64,000 nucleotides of DNA from Coriobacterium glomerans PW2 (GCF_000195315.1 NC_015389.1:372001-436000), one strand, 5' to 3'. Positions 33,243-42,802 are shown, counted from the stretch's first letter. The notes: generated by a model from the letters alone, not told the origin. A program made the numbers and translations.

Positions 33243-34649
33243 ATGGATTACCGCAGGATTGCAACGGAGATACTCCATTTGGTCGGTGGCTCGTCAAACG
33301 TGGTCTCTGCCGCGCACTGCGCCACGCGTCTGCGTCTGGTCGTCGCAGACAACAGCATGATCGACAAGGGTGCGATCGAGGAGGTCGAAAGCGTCAAAGG
33401 CGTGTTCGAGGCGCAGGGTCAGCTTCAGATCATTTTAGGCACCGGCACCGTCAACAAGGTCTATGAGGAGTTTATCGAACTCGGTCACCTTGATGCCTCC
33501 TCGAAGCAGGAGACCAAGAATGCAGCAGCAGAGCACCAGAACATCGTTATGCGCGCCATCAAGCTGCTCGGCGATATCTTTGTTCCGATAATCCCGGCGA
33601 TCGTCGCCTCGGGGCTGCTGCTTGGAATCATGAGCGCCCTCAATTTCATGAACTCCAACGGGTTCATCGAAATCGATACGAATGGTTTCGTCTATCGGAT
33701 CGCGGATCTGGTGTCGGGCACCTCGTTTACATTTCTCCAGATCCTGATCGGCTTTTCAGCTGCTCAAGCATTTGGCGCCAACCCATATCTGGGGGCGGTG
33801 GTGGGCATGGCGCTTATCAATCCGTCGCTGCAGAGCGCCTATACGGTCGCATCCGACGGCGTCAAGACGCTGGTACCGGTGATACCTGGCGTCTACAGCT
33901 TCGATTGGGTCGGCTATCAGGGCCACGTCATACCGATCGTCATAGCTGTCGGCATTCTTGCGGCAACTGAGAAACGTCTCCACAGAATCGTTCCCGAGAT
34001 GTTCGATCTGTTCGTGACGCCGCTGGTATCGGTGTTCGTAACCGTGCTTGTGACACTTGTTGCCGTCGGCCCGATCTTTTCGTGGGCGGAGAACGCCATC
34101 CTCTTTGTGATCCAAGCGCTTCTCAGCCTCCCGTTCGGGATCGGCGCCACAATCATCGGCTGCTTTTACGCGCCCACCGTGGTGACCGGCATCCATCAGA
34201 TGTACACGGCGATCGATCTCGGGCAACTCGCCCAATATGGGGTCACGCACTGGCTGCCCATAGCATCGGCTGCCAACATCGCACAGGGTGGCGCCGCGCT
34301 CGCCGTAGCGCTCAAGACGAGAAGCGCCAAGATCCGCGGATTGGCGCTGCCGTCTGCTCTCTCGGCGTTCATGGGCATTACCGAGCCTGCGATCTTCGGT
34401 GTGAACCTGCGTTTTGTGAAGCCGTTCATCGCGGGATGCATCGGGGGCGGCGCGGGGGCCCTCGTCTGCGCCCTCACGTCGCTCGCCGCCTCGGGAACGG
34501 GTGTCACCGGAATCTTCGGCATCCTTTTGTGTCTGGCGCAGCCCGTGCAGTACGCGATCATGTTTCTTGTCGCGCTCGCGGTGTCGTTTGCAATCTCCTT
34601 TGCGCTGTATCGCGACGAGACAACTTCCAAAAGCTCTGAGAATGCCTGA
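33243..34649 (+). CDS. scrA: Sucrose-specific PTS transporter, EIIBC component
   Basis: 468 residues. EIIB domain (about 1-85) with the phosphorylated cysteine in AAHCATRLRL (residue 26); EIIC domain (about 105-455) with 8-10 membrane spans, including FVPIIPAIVASGLLLG, FGANPYLGAVVGMALINPSL, GCFYAPTVVTGIHQMYTAID and MGITEPAIFGVNLRFVKPF. It belongs to the sucrose/trehalose branch of the glucose superfamily. No EIIA domain is fused, so a general EIIA encoded elsewhere is needed. GGGAAGGGGA precedes the ATG. The stop overlaps the ATG of a decayed LacI start. Confidence 0.9.
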   Translation: MDYRRIATEILHLVGGSSNVVSAAHCATRLRLVVADNSMIDKGAIEEVESVKGVFEAQGQLQIILGTGTVNKVYEEFIELGHLDASSKQETKNAAAEHQNIVMRAIKLLGDIFVPIIPAIVASGLLLGIMSALNFMNSNGFIEIDTNGFVYRIADLVSGTSFTFLQILIGFSAAQAFGANPYLGAVVGMALINPSLQSAYTVASDGVKTLVPVIPGVYSFDWVGYQGHVIPIVIAVGILAATEKRLHRIVPEMFDLFVTPLVSVFVTVLVTLVAVGPIFSWAENAILFVIQALLSLPFGIGATIIGCFYAPTVVTGIHQMYTAIDLGQLAQYGVTHWLPIASAANIAQGGAALAVALKTRSAKIRGLALPSALSAFMGITEPAIFGVNLRFVKPFIAGCIGGGAGALVCALTSLAASGTGVTGIFGILLCLAQPVQYAIMFLVALAVSFAISFALYRDETTSKSSENA

Positions 34650-34859
34650 GGAGAAAGTGCTCGTGGTTCCGCCACCGAAGAATCGCGTGTCGTTGCAAGA
34701 CGTGGCCTCTCGAGGTTGCATGTGCCGCCGGCCGGCTCGCTCGTGCGGGCGCCGGAGGAGGCGCATCCGCGGTGAGGTCGCAAGACGCTTTGCGGGTGCG
34801 CCCGCCTGTATCCGCGCCGTTTGTTTGGAATATGAGATGCATCACGAAACAAGCCGTCT
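34642..34859 (+). pseudogene. Remnant of a LacI-type regulator N-terminus
   Basis: ATG at 34642 overlaps the scrA stop and reads MPEEKVLVVPPPKNRVSLQD and then VASRG. The SLQDVASR segment is the first half of a LacI helix-turn-helix. Past this point the frame becomes arginine-rich nonsense, while the next frame reads a GASAVRS...ALR stretch like the second half of such a domain, suggesting a frameshift and a large deletion. The 210-base region also has an 8-bp stem (34745-34752 with 34798-34805). It may be chance, since only about 25 residues support it. Confidence 0.4.
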
Positions 34860-36446
34860 ATGAGCAATCCCCTTCAGCGCGAACTGACACGGCTCGTACG
34901 CAGGACGGAGCTGGATTTTGAACGGCGCGGTCACGGGCGTTTCGGGCAGCGCTTTCATCTCATGCCACCGGTTGGCTGGCTGAACGATCCGAATGGCCTG
35001 TGTCAAAAAGACGGGATATTCCATGCCTACTTCCAGTACGCTCCGTTCGACGCGCGCGGCGGGCTCAAGTTCTGGGGGCACAGCACGAGCCGCGACCTCC
35101 TGACATGGGATTATGACCGCGCCGTGCTGCTGCCCGATGAGCCGTTCGACTGCCATGGCGTCTACTCCGGCTCAGCTATCGTATCCGATGATCGCATCAG
35201 CGTGCTGTATACGGGCAATGTCAAGCGGGACAGCTCGGATGCGTCATTCGATTACGTGAGCGCCGGACGAGATGCGGCCACGGTGCTCGTCGAGTCGGCA
35301 GATGGCACGCACTTCGGATCAAAGCGCGTGGTGCTCAGCGGTGAGGACTACCCCGGCGATCTCACGTGCCACGTACGCGATCCCAAGATCTGGCGAGAGA
35401 ACGATCGCTTTCTCATGGTCCTGGGCGCGCGACGGCGCACAGGGTGCTCGGTTCGCGAAGACAGCGGCCGTCACGATGCCCGTTCGAAGGAGCGCTCAGA
35501 TCGCGGCGAGGTCTTGGTCTATGAGTCTCGCGACCTCAGAATCTGGACGTTGATAAACCGCATCACATCTGCGGAGCGGCTCGGGTACATGTGGGAATGC
35601 CCTGATTGCTTCACGCTGCCCTGTGAATCACCGAGGCCTGATCGCCCTGTTCGGGTGCCGGATGAGATACCTTCTGCTACGAGCCCCTCTGCAGCCCGGG
35701 GAGCTTCTATCACGCTGCTTTCCTTCTGCCCTCAGGGATTGGCGGGCGAGCCCTGGGACCGCCGCAACCGCTACCAATCCGGCTACGCGCGATTGAGAGG
35801 TGGCATCGCGGGAACGTGCGAGGTGGCAGACTTCGAGTTGTGGGATGCAGGGTTTGATTTCTATGCCGCCCAGACGTTTCAGACGCGAGACGATCGCCGT
35901 ATCCTCATAGGCTGGATGGGCATGGCGGATGTGGATTCCTATGGAAACGATCCGACGGTAGCCGATGGGTGGCAGCATTGCTTCAGTCTGCCGCGCGAGA
36001 TTCACGCCACCTCGAGCGGCCGCGTGCTTCAACGCCCGGTACGCGAACTGGATGCTCTCCATGGCCGCTCATCCACTGCGACAGGCTCTATGAGGACGGG
36101 TGTCTCAGCCGCCTTCGATGTTGAGATATCGCGCATCTCGAAGCAGTTCAGCGCCCTGCTTCACGGCGAGCTCCAGCTGAGCTGGAAGCAAGCTGAGGCG
36201 GGTCTTCCCACGCGTTTCGAGATGCGATTCGTCGACCCCGCTCGCAGCTCTGCCGGATGCGGTCGCAAGCTGCGATGGGAGCCGCTTGAAAATCTCGCGT
36301 CGGTTCGCATCGTGGCAGATACATCGTCTGTGGAGGTGTTCGTGAATGATGGGGAGCTGGTCATGTCCACCCGGTGCTATCCTCGAGAGCGAAGCCTGTC
36401 TGTCTCATCTGCGGACTCGATCATTCGATATCGAGAGATCGGCTAG
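34860..36446 (+). CDS. scrB: Sucrose-6-phosphate hydrolase (GH32)
   Basis: 528 residues, family 32 beta-fructosidase that cleaves sucrose-6-phosphate into glucose-6-phosphate and fructose. Catalytic signatures are WLNDPNG (nucleophile Asp), FWGHSTSRDLLTW, HVRDPKIW (transition-state Asp) and WECPDCFTLP (acid/base Glu). C-terminal beta-sandwich with RIVADTSSVEVFVNDGELV. Cytoplasmic, no signal peptide. No clear Shine-Dalgarno precedes the ATG, and 210 bases separate it from scrA, so translation may depend on readthrough of the decayed regulator or on local structure. Confidence 0.9.
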   Translation: MSNPLQRELTRLVRRTELDFERRGHGRFGQRFHLMPPVGWLNDPNGLCQKDGIFHAYFQYAPFDARGGLKFWGHSTSRDLLTWDYDRAVLLPDEPFDCHGVYSGSAIVSDDRISVLYTGNVKRDSSDASFDYVSAGRDAATVLVESADGTHFGSKRVVLSGEDYPGDLTCHVRDPKIWRENDRFLMVLGARRRTGCSVREDSGRHDARSKERSDRGEVLVYESRDLRIWTLINRITSAERLGYMWECPDCFTLPCESPRPDRPVRVPDEIPSATSPSAARGASITLLSFCPQGLAGEPWDRRNRYQSGYARLRGGIAGTCEVADFELWDAGFDFYAAQTFQTRDDRRILIGWMGMADVDSYGNDPTVADGWQHCFSLPREIHATSSGRVLQRPVRELDALHGRSSTATGSMRTGVSAAFDVEISRISKQFSALLHGELQLSWKQAEAGLPTRFEMRFVDPARSSAGCGRKLRWEPLENLASVRIVADTSSVEVFVNDGELVMSTRCYPRERSLSVSSADSIIRYREIG

Positions 36447-36629
36447 CTCGTCTCGGATCTCGACTGCGATGACGACATCGATGTATATCCACGGTGATCG
36501 ATCGGATGCGGGGGACCGGAGGCACAGAGGGCGTCCAACCGATGCTGAGGCACGGTGTCGGGCACGCGGGGCGGCACGTGGATGAGATCTTCGCCTCGTT
36601 CCCGATGTTTGCTGTCGACCAGAAAGCCC

Positions 36630-36657
36630 TTGACGCGAAACACGGGTTTGGTATAGT
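36630..36657 (+). promoter_or_regulatory. Sigma-70-type promoter of tRNA-Phe
   Basis: TTGACG (36630-36635), 16-base spacer and TATAGT (36652-36657), 29 bases before the tRNA. Near-consensus at both elements. The 184 bases between the scrB stop and this promoter hold no gene. Confidence 0.75.
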
Positions 36658-36686
36658 AATCGGGCTGTGAGTTTGTGTTGTTGAAC

Positions 36687-36759
<73 letters not shown>

Positions 36760-37077
36760 CCCTCAAGTTCTTCGTTCGGTCGAGCTGATCTTGAGACATC
36801 GCCGCGTGCGAACAGCTCAGCACGATCAAAGTTCCATTTGGCACCGCAGACAGCTCTCGGCTCCGCATGGAGCGTTTCACACTCGTGCCGCAAGCCGATC
36901 ATGCGTCGATCGAGGTGCCCCGGCGCATTTCCCGCGTGTTTCTTAACGAACCTTATGAAATGACGACGACTCATCTCGCTATACTCAGATACAGCACAGA
37001 GATCGTCGGTTGAGATACGCTGACGTGCGAGAAGCAGCCGGCCCGCATCAGCGCGCCGGGGAGGGAGCGGAGACGAG
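36760..37077 (+). other. Intergenic region after tRNA-Phe
   Basis: 318 bases without a supportable gene. A long minus-strand frame crosses it and the tRNA but carries no domain. The end contains GGGGAGGGAG, the Shine-Dalgarno of the next gene. No T-rich terminator of the tRNA is evident. Confidence 0.5.
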
Positions 37078-38142
37078 ATGCGAGAGCGGATTCGAGGTGT
37101 CAATCTCTCGGGATGGTTCATCCCGGAGCCTTGGGTCACCCCATCGCTGTTCGCCGCTACCGGTGCTTCGAACGAGATCGAGCTTCAAGCTGCGCTCGGG
37201 TCGGTCACCTATACCGAGCGGGTCCGCCGACATTACGAGACATTCATCGGCGAGTATGACTTCCGCCGCATCGCTGCGATCGGTCTCGATGCCGTGCGCC
37301 TTCTCGTTCCCTGGTATGCCTTCGGCGCTCAGGCGGTCTCGGAGAAGTTCGTTCCGGTTGTTGACTACATCGACCGCGCGATGGAGTGGGCGCACAAATA
37401 TCACTTGGGTGTCCTCATCGATCTCGCGACCGTTCCCGGTGGACAGGGCAACTCGAGCAGTTCGCCGAGCACGCCGGAGTCAAGCGCCGATTGGCACTCT
37501 TCGACCAACGGCCGACATATCGTGCTGGATGCGCTCGAGCGACTGGCGAAGCGCTACGGCACCTCTGAGAGCCTGCTGGGCCTGGAGCTGCTCGACGCGC
37601 CGACCATGAGCGTTCGCGCAGGCATATTGAAGAGGACGGATGGCATACCGAGTCACTATCTCAGGAATTTCTATCGCGACGCATACGAGCTCGTCCATCC
37701 GCATCTGGCGGCGGACAAGCTCATCGTGTTCTCCGATTCGGGGCACCCCAGCGCGTGGCGTCATTTCATGAACGCGCCGCGGTATCGCAACATGTGCATG
37801 GATCTGCATCTGTTCCATTACACCGATGAGACCGCGCAGGATATCACGAGTCCGCGCGGGCTGTCGCGCTCGATCGCGCGCAACCGCCGCCAGATCGCTG
37901 CCGCGCGGCAGTCTGGATTTCCCGTGATCATCGGAGCATGGTCCGGCGCCGCGGTTTTCGCGGCAGCCTCGTTGACGCCGGAGGGCCGTTCGGCGTTCGA
38001 GCGGGTGTTCATCGCAAACCAGCTCGCTTCGTTTTCACAGACCGCGGGTTGGTTCTTTCAGACATGGAAGACCGAGAAGCGTCTCGACGCCTGGGATGCG
38101 CGCATCGCACTGGGCACGCTCGAGCGCGCGATGCTCGTCTAG
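37078..38142 (+). CDS. Family 5 glycoside hydrolase homologue lacking both catalytic glutamates
   Basis: 354 residues, similar to exo-beta-1,3-glucanase-type GH5 enzymes: RGVNLSGWFIPEPWVTPSLF at the N-terminus, then GLDAVRLLVPWYAF, MDLHLFHYTD and AGWFFQTWKTEKRLDAW. The normal acid/base motif LxLLNEP reads LELLDAP (Ala174), and the nucleophile motif GEWS reads GAWS (Ala287). With both Glu changed to Ala, hydrolysis by the usual mechanism is excluded, yet the frame is intact with a good Shine-Dalgarno. It probably binds sugar or protein or has a new role. No signal peptide, so cytoplasmic. The stop is two bases before rsmI. Confidence 0.82.
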   Translation: MRERIRGVNLSGWFIPEPWVTPSLFAATGASNEIELQAALGSVTYTERVRRHYETFIGEYDFRRIAAIGLDAVRLLVPWYAFGAQAVSEKFVPVVDYIDRAMEWAHKYHLGVLIDLATVPGGQGNSSSSPSTPESSADWHSSTNGRHIVLDALERLAKRYGTSESLLGLELLDAPTMSVRAGILKRTDGIPSHYLRNFYRDAYELVHPHLAADKLIVFSDSGHPSAWRHFMNAPRYRNMCMDLHLFHYTDETAQDITSPRGLSRSIARNRRQIAAARQSGFPVIIGAWSGAAVFAAASLTPEGRSAFERVFIANQLASFSQTAGWFFQTWKTEKRLDAWDARIALGTLERAMLV

Positions 38143-38144
38143 CG

Positions 38145-39074
38145 ATGGACTCCGCTACCCCTGTCTGCGATGCCCGGCCCGCATCGGGCCGTCTGCTCGT
38201 CATCGGCACCCCGATCGGGAACCTGGGCGATATGTCGCCCAGGGTCGCCACGGCGCTGAGCGAAGCCGAGGCGATCTACTGCGAGGACACACGCGTGACC
38301 TCGAAGCTTCTCGCACACATCGGTATACATCGACCTCTTGTCCGGTGTGACGCGCACACGCTCGCGGCGCGCGCGCCCGAGGTGCTCGGTCGCGTCGCAG
38401 CCGGCCAGATCGTCGCCTACGCTTCCGATGCCGGCATGCCCGCGATATCGGATCCCGGCCAGGCGCTCGTCGAGGCAGCTCGCGCGGAAGGCCTTGTCGT
38501 CGAGGTCGTGCCCGGTCCATCGGCGTGCATCACCGCGCTCGTCGCCTCGGGAATCGCCTGCGACCATTTCTTCTTCGAAGGATTTCTCCCCAGAAAGCGC
38601 GTCGAGCGCCTTCGTCGTCTCGAGCAGCTCTTCTCGGTGCCCGCCGCGCTCATCTTCTATGAGTCCCCCCATCGCTTCGAGGCCGCTCTCGAGGCTGTCG
38701 CCGAAGTCTTTCCCGGACGCGACGTCGCGCTGTGCCGGGAGCTCACGAAACTCCATGAGGAGGTCCTGCGCGCGCCAGCACCGAGACTGCTCGAGATGAT
38801 CCGCGGCCGCGGCGCGCTCAAAGGTGAAATGGTGATCGTGGTCGCGCCTCCTGCGCCGGGGGAGGTCGGCGCCCGGTCTATCGTCGACGCGCCGAGTCGA
38901 GACGGGGATGCCATCGCGCTGCAAAGAGAGATACGCGCCGCGCTCGCAGAGGGGGAATCCGTCTCCCGAATCGCGAAGCGGCTGTCCCAGCGCTTCTCGA
39001 TCCGGAAGCGCGATGTGTATGATCGCGTCATCGCGATCAGCGGTGAGGAGGGTCAGGAGCCCGAGGTGCGTTAG
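38145..39074 (+). CDS. rsmI: 16S rRNA (cytidine-2'-O)-methyltransferase
   Basis: 309 residues; SAM-dependent tetrapyrrole-methylase-fold enzyme that 2'-O-methylates C1402 of 16S rRNA. Signatures: LLVIGTPIGNLGDMSPRVA, IYCEDTRVTSKLL, SDAGMPAISDPG, VVPGPSACITALVASG, FFFEGFLPRK and YESPHRF. The ATG follows the GH5 stop by two bases. The C-terminal third carries extra residues (RSIVDAPSRDGDAIALQREI) before a helical end (KRLSQRFSIRKRDVYDRVI). First gene of a conserved RNA-processing block with metG, rsmA and tatD. Confidence 0.92.
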   Translation: MDSATPVCDARPASGRLLVIGTPIGNLGDMSPRVATALSEAEAIYCEDTRVTSKLLAHIGIHRPLVRCDAHTLAARAPEVLGRVAAGQIVAYASDAGMPAISDPGQALVEAARAEGLVVEVVPGPSACITALVASGIACDHFFFEGFLPRKRVERLRRLEQLFSVPAALIFYESPHRFEAALEAVAEVFPGRDVALCRELTKLHEEVLRAPAPRLLEMIRGRGALKGEMVIVVAPPAPGEVGARSIVDAPSRDGDAIALQREIRAALAEGESVSRIAKRLSQRFSIRKRDVYDRVIAISGEEGQEPEVR

Positions 39075-39160
39075 AATAGCATGGTAGTTGCGGTGAGCCG
39101 TCTCCTCGGCGCGCTGCAGGCGACATCGACGACTCCCGGACAAGGAGAGATCTCCTCATC

Positions 39161-40789
39161 ATGGATCACATACAGCCCTCTTTCTACATCACGACCCCGA
39201 TCTATTATGTGAACGCTCGACCCCACTTGGGGACTGCCTACGCCACGATGCTGGCCGATGTCATGGCGCGCTTCAAGCGAGCCAGCGGCGCCGATGTCAA
39301 ATTCCTGACCGGCATGGACGAGCACGGCGAGAAGGTCAGCGAGGCAGCGATCGCCCACGGCGTCACACCGCAGCGGTGGTGCGACTGCATGGAGCCGGCC
39401 TTCCGAGACATGTGGGCCGCCCTCGAGATATCAAATGACGATTTCATCCGCACGACCGAGCAGCGCCATGTGCGCGGCGTGCAGAAGCTCCTCCAGATCC
39501 TGCGGGATCGGGGATTCATCTACAAGGACGCCTACGACGGATGGTACTGCGTGCCCGATGAGACCTACTTCACCGAGACGCAGGTGCGCCATCATCAAGA
39601 GGCGCTATCCGCTGACGGTGCATGCGAATGCGACCCGGCTGCACCGATGTGCCCCGACTGCGATCGGCCCCTTCAGCGCATCGAGGAGGAGAGCTGGTTT
39701 TTCAAGCTCTCCGAGTTCCAGCAGCCGCTGCTCGATCTCTACGAGGCTCATCCCGAGTTCATCCAACCCGAGACCCGTCGCAACGAGGTCATCTCGTTTG
39801 TGCGCGGCGGCCTCAAGGACCTGTCCATCTCGCGTTCGACGTTCGATTGGGGCGTTCCGCTCCCATTCGATCCCGAGCACGTCGCCTATGTGTGGGTCGA
39901 TGCGCTCATCAACTACCTGACCGCTGTCGGCTACGGGCGCGGCGGCGATGAAGAGGCTGCGGAGCTGGCATATCGCTGGCCCGCGCAGATGCATGTCGTA
40001 GGCAAGGACATCATTCGATTCCACTGCGTCATCTGGCCGGCGCTGCTCATGGCAGCCGGACTGCCCCTGCCCGAGCGCGTGTTCGTCCATGGTTTTCTCA
40101 CGGTGAGAAACGAGCAGACCGGTGGCGCGGAGAAGATGAGCAAATCGCGTGGCAACGCGATCTCCCCTGAAGAGGTCATCGAGCTGCTCGGTGTCGATGC
40201 GTACCGCTATTACTTCATGGGAGACGTCGCGCACGGTACCGATGCTCCCATCTCATGGGGTCGCATGCGCCAGGTCTACAACGCCGATCTCGCCAATAGC
40301 TGGGGCAACCTCGTGTCGCGCGCGCTGAGCATGTCGGCGAAGTACTTCGCTGGAGGCTCGCCCGCGCGCCCGCAGGATTTCGAGGCCCCCTCCGCGCTCA
40401 AAGATGCGTGCGAGGGAATCTATGAGCGCTATGCGTCGCATATGGAGGAGGTCGAGTACGGCCGGGCGCTCGGCGAGGTGCTCGCTGTCGTCTCGGCGGC
40501 CAATCGCTACATCGAGGACACCGCGCCTTGGGCGCTTGCGACCGATCCGGCACGCGCTGCCGAGCTCTCGCATGTGATATGGAGCCTGCTCGAGGTCATT
40601 CGCATCGCGGCGGCGCTCTACGATCCGTTCATGCCGGCTATCTCCGCCGAGGTGCGCCGGCGTCTCTCGCTGCCGACCGGCTCGACCGCTGACCTGGCAC
40701 GGGACTGCATATGGGGTGGGTTTGCGGGCGGCACCCCCGTCGAGAAGGGCACCGCGCTGTTTCCTCGGCTTGACGACGAGACCCGATGA
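39161..40789 (+). CDS. metG: Methionyl-tRNA synthetase
   Basis: 542 residues; class I aminoacyl-tRNA synthetase. HIGH-like motif PHLGTAYATML, zinc-binding insertion with the cysteines of CECDPAAPMCPDC, and KMSKSRGN. Type with single zinc knuckle and no C-terminal tRNA-binding EMAP domain (ends at GTALFPRLDDETR). AAGGAG precedes the ATG by about 15 bases. Stop and rsmA start overlap (ATGA). Confidence 0.95.
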   Translation: MDHIQPSFYITTPIYYVNARPHLGTAYATMLADVMARFKRASGADVKFLTGMDEHGEKVSEAAIAHGVTPQRWCDCMEPAFRDMWAALEISNDDFIRTTEQRHVRGVQKLLQILRDRGFIYKDAYDGWYCVPDETYFTETQVRHHQEALSADGACECDPAAPMCPDCDRPLQRIEEESWFFKLSEFQQPLLDLYEAHPEFIQPETRRNEVISFVRGGLKDLSISRSTFDWGVPLPFDPEHVAYVWVDALINYLTAVGYGRGGDEEAAELAYRWPAQMHVVGKDIIRFHCVIWPALLMAAGLPLPERVFVHGFLTVRNEQTGGAEKMSKSRGNAISPEEVIELLGVDAYRYYFMGDVAHGTDAPISWGRMRQVYNADLANSWGNLVSRALSMSAKYFAGGSPARPQDFEAPSALKDACEGIYERYASHMEEVEYGRALGEVLAVVSAANRYIEDTAPWALATDPARAAELSHVIWSLLEVIRIAAALYDPFMPAISAEVRRRLSLPTGSTADLARDCIWGGFAGGTPVEKGTALFPRLDDETR

Positions 40790-41727
40790 GGTGTTCGCCC
40801 CTCGCGAGTCCGACCGCGACCCGGGAGCTGCTCGATGAATTCGGTCTGACGACGAAGCATCGTCTGGGTCAGCACTTTCTCATCGATGATCACGTTGTCG
40901 AGCGGATCGTGCGCTTGGCTGAACTTGATGCGAACGCGCGCGTGGTGGAGGTCGGACCGGGTATCGGCACGCTCACGCTGGCCTTGCTTCCCAGAGTCGC
41001 CCGGGTGGTCGCGATCGAGATGGATCCGGCCTTGGAGCCCGTGCTCGCCATGCACGTCGCCGACCATCCCGACCTCTCCTACATCATAGGAGATGCGCTC
41101 AGAGTCGGATTTCGGGCGATCGCTGCGGAGGCCGGCGGCGCGCCGACGATGCTCGTCGCGAACCTGCCCTACAACGCCGCAGCGACGATCATCCTCGATT
41201 ATCTCGAGCACATGGATTCGCTCGAGAGCGCCGTCGTCATGGTGCAAAAAGAGGTCGCCGATCGGATCGCCGCGCAGCCGGGCACAAAATCCTATGGCGC
41301 CTATACAGCCAAGCTGCGCCTGATCGGCGAGCTCACCGATCGCTTCGAGGTCAGCCGGCTATCATTCATGCCGCCGCCGCGCGTGGAATCCTCCGTCGTC
41401 AGGATCGAGCGCGCGCATCGCGCGGGCGAGCGCCTCGGACCTTGTCTCGCAGGCGCGTCCGCCGGCACCGGTGCGGTCGCCCCCGCGCAGGTCGCCTCCG
41501 TCATCGACGCCGCGTTCGCACAGCGGCGCAAGACGATTCGCAACTCCATGACCGCACGCGGATTCGATCGCGAGATGCTCGATGAGGCGCTCGGCGCATC
41601 GCGTATCGCACCGTCGATTCGCGCCGAAGCTCTCGACACCGATGATTTCATCCGGCTGACCTGCGCGCTCGCCGCGTGCGGCGCTGCGGCGCGGATGGAT
41701 GCCGGAGCGGAGGCGACTGAGCGATGA
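40786..41727 (+). CDS. rsmA: 16S rRNA dimethyladenosine transferase
   Basis: 313 residues; KsgA/RsmA methylates A1518 and A1519 of 16S rRNA. Motifs: KHRLGQHFLIDDHVVERIV (start), VVEVGPGIGTLTLALL (SAM binding), VAIEMD, NLPYNAAATIILDYL (NLPY catalytic motif) and FMPPPRVESSVVRIE. Overlaps metG and tatD by four bases each. N-terminal 18 residues may be extra; a start slightly downstream cannot be ruled out. Confidence 0.93.
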   Translation: MRCSPLASPTATRELLDEFGLTTKHRLGQHFLIDDHVVERIVRLAELDANARVVEVGPGIGTLTLALLPRVARVVAIEMDPALEPVLAMHVADHPDLSYIIGDALRVGFRAIAAEAGGAPTMLVANLPYNAAATIILDYLEHMDSLESAVVMVQKEVADRIAAQPGTKSYGAYTAKLRLIGELTDRFEVSRLSFMPPPRVESSVVRIERAHRAGERLGPCLAGASAGTGAVAPAQVASVIDAAFAQRRKTIRNSMTARGFDREMLDEALGASRIAPSIRAEALDTDDFIRLTCALAACGAAARMDAGAEATER

Positions 41728-42782
41728 CGCTGCTCGACGACATGGGGACTATCGAAGGCAGCGAGCGGTCCGAACTGGACGAGGAGGCGCTGCGGGCGCG
41801 TCTGCGGCCGGTCTTCGCGCGCAGGCATCGCGAACATGTTGCTCCCGCGGCTCTCGCGCCCTTGGCGGACACTCATACTCATCTGCTGGGTGTGGCCGGC
41901 GGAGATGCCGCCGCCGCCTTGACGCGCGCCGCGCTGGCGGGGGTGCGTCTGCTTGTGACCCTGCTCGATCCGGTCTGCGACAAGGTCGATCCGGGGGAGT
42001 TTCGCACGCGTCTCGATGAGTGGATCGCCGTCTCGGCAGCGCTTCTGCGCGGACCGGGTTCCCCGAGGGACGCGTCCGCCGACCCCTCCGGTATCGTCGC
42101 GGCTTCGACTCTCGGGGAACCCGCGCAGCTGTTCGACCGGGTCGGTTATCTGATCGGCGTGCACCCCTACGGCGCGGCCGGCGTGTCAGATGCGGTGATG
42201 CGCGAGATGAGGGCTGAGTTGGCCGATCCGCGCTGCCTCGGCGTCGGCGAGATCGGTCTGGACTATCATCTCGACGACGCGTCGAGCGCGCCGCGCAGCG
42301 TGCAGCTCGCGGCCTTCGCCGGTCAACTCGAGCTCGCGCGCAATGAGCGGGTCCCCGTCGAGCTGCATCTGAGGCATGAGGCGGGCGATGAGCGTCGGCG
42401 CTCGCACGAGGACGCGCTGCGAGTGCTCTTCGAGGTGGGCGTCCCCGAGCCCGGATGCGTCGTGCACTGCTTCACCGAGGATCGCACCACCATGGAGCGG
42501 TTCCTGGAAGCCGGCTGTTTGATCGCGTTCGGCGGGGCGGCGACCTTCAAGCGCAACGGGGAGATTCGCGATGCATTCGCCGCCTGCCCGCTGAGTCGCA
42601 TTCTGTTCGAGACCGATGCTCCCTATCTTGCTCCCGAGCCCGTGCGCGGCATTCCGTGCGAGCCGGCGATGATCGCCTTCACGGCTGACGCCCTCGCGCG
42701 CGACCGCGCCGAGCGCACCGGCGAGGATCCGCACGCCATCGCCCGCGCCGCCTGGAGCAACGCGGTGCGCCTGTTCGGCTGA
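41724..42782 (+). CDS. tatD: TatD-family metal-dependent hydrolase
   Basis: 352 residues; TIM-barrel hydrolase acting as a 3'-5' DNA/RNA exonuclease. Metal ligands in DTHTH, GEIGLDYH, ELHLRHEAGDE, VVHCFTED and FETDAPYLAPEP. About 45 residues are added at the N-terminus compared with the usual TatD. Directly coupled to rsmA (ATGA). A GC-rich hairpin follows the stop. Confidence 0.88.
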   Translation: MTLLDDMGTIEGSERSELDEEALRARLRPVFARRHREHVAPAALAPLADTHTHLLGVAGGDAAAALTRAALAGVRLLVTLLDPVCDKVDPGEFRTRLDEWIAVSAALLRGPGSPRDASADPSGIVAASTLGEPAQLFDRVGYLIGVHPYGAAGVSDAVMREMRAELADPRCLGVGEIGLDYHLDDASSAPRSVQLAAFAGQLELARNERVPVELHLRHEAGDERRRSHEDALRVLFEVGVPEPGCVVHCFTEDRTTMERFLEAGCLIAFGGAATFKRNGEIRDAFAACPLSRILFETDAPYLAPEPVRGIPCEPAMIAFTADALARDRAERTGEDPHAIARAAWSNAVRLFG

Positions 42783-42786
42783 TCCG

Positions 42787-42802
42787 CCTCGGTCGGCCGA
42801 GG
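42787..42802 (+). terminator. Hairpin after tatD
   Basis: CCTCGG-TCGG-CCGAGG stem-loop beginning 4 bases after the tatD stop, followed by AAAACAGCG. No T-run, so termination strength is uncertain. Confidence 0.4.
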
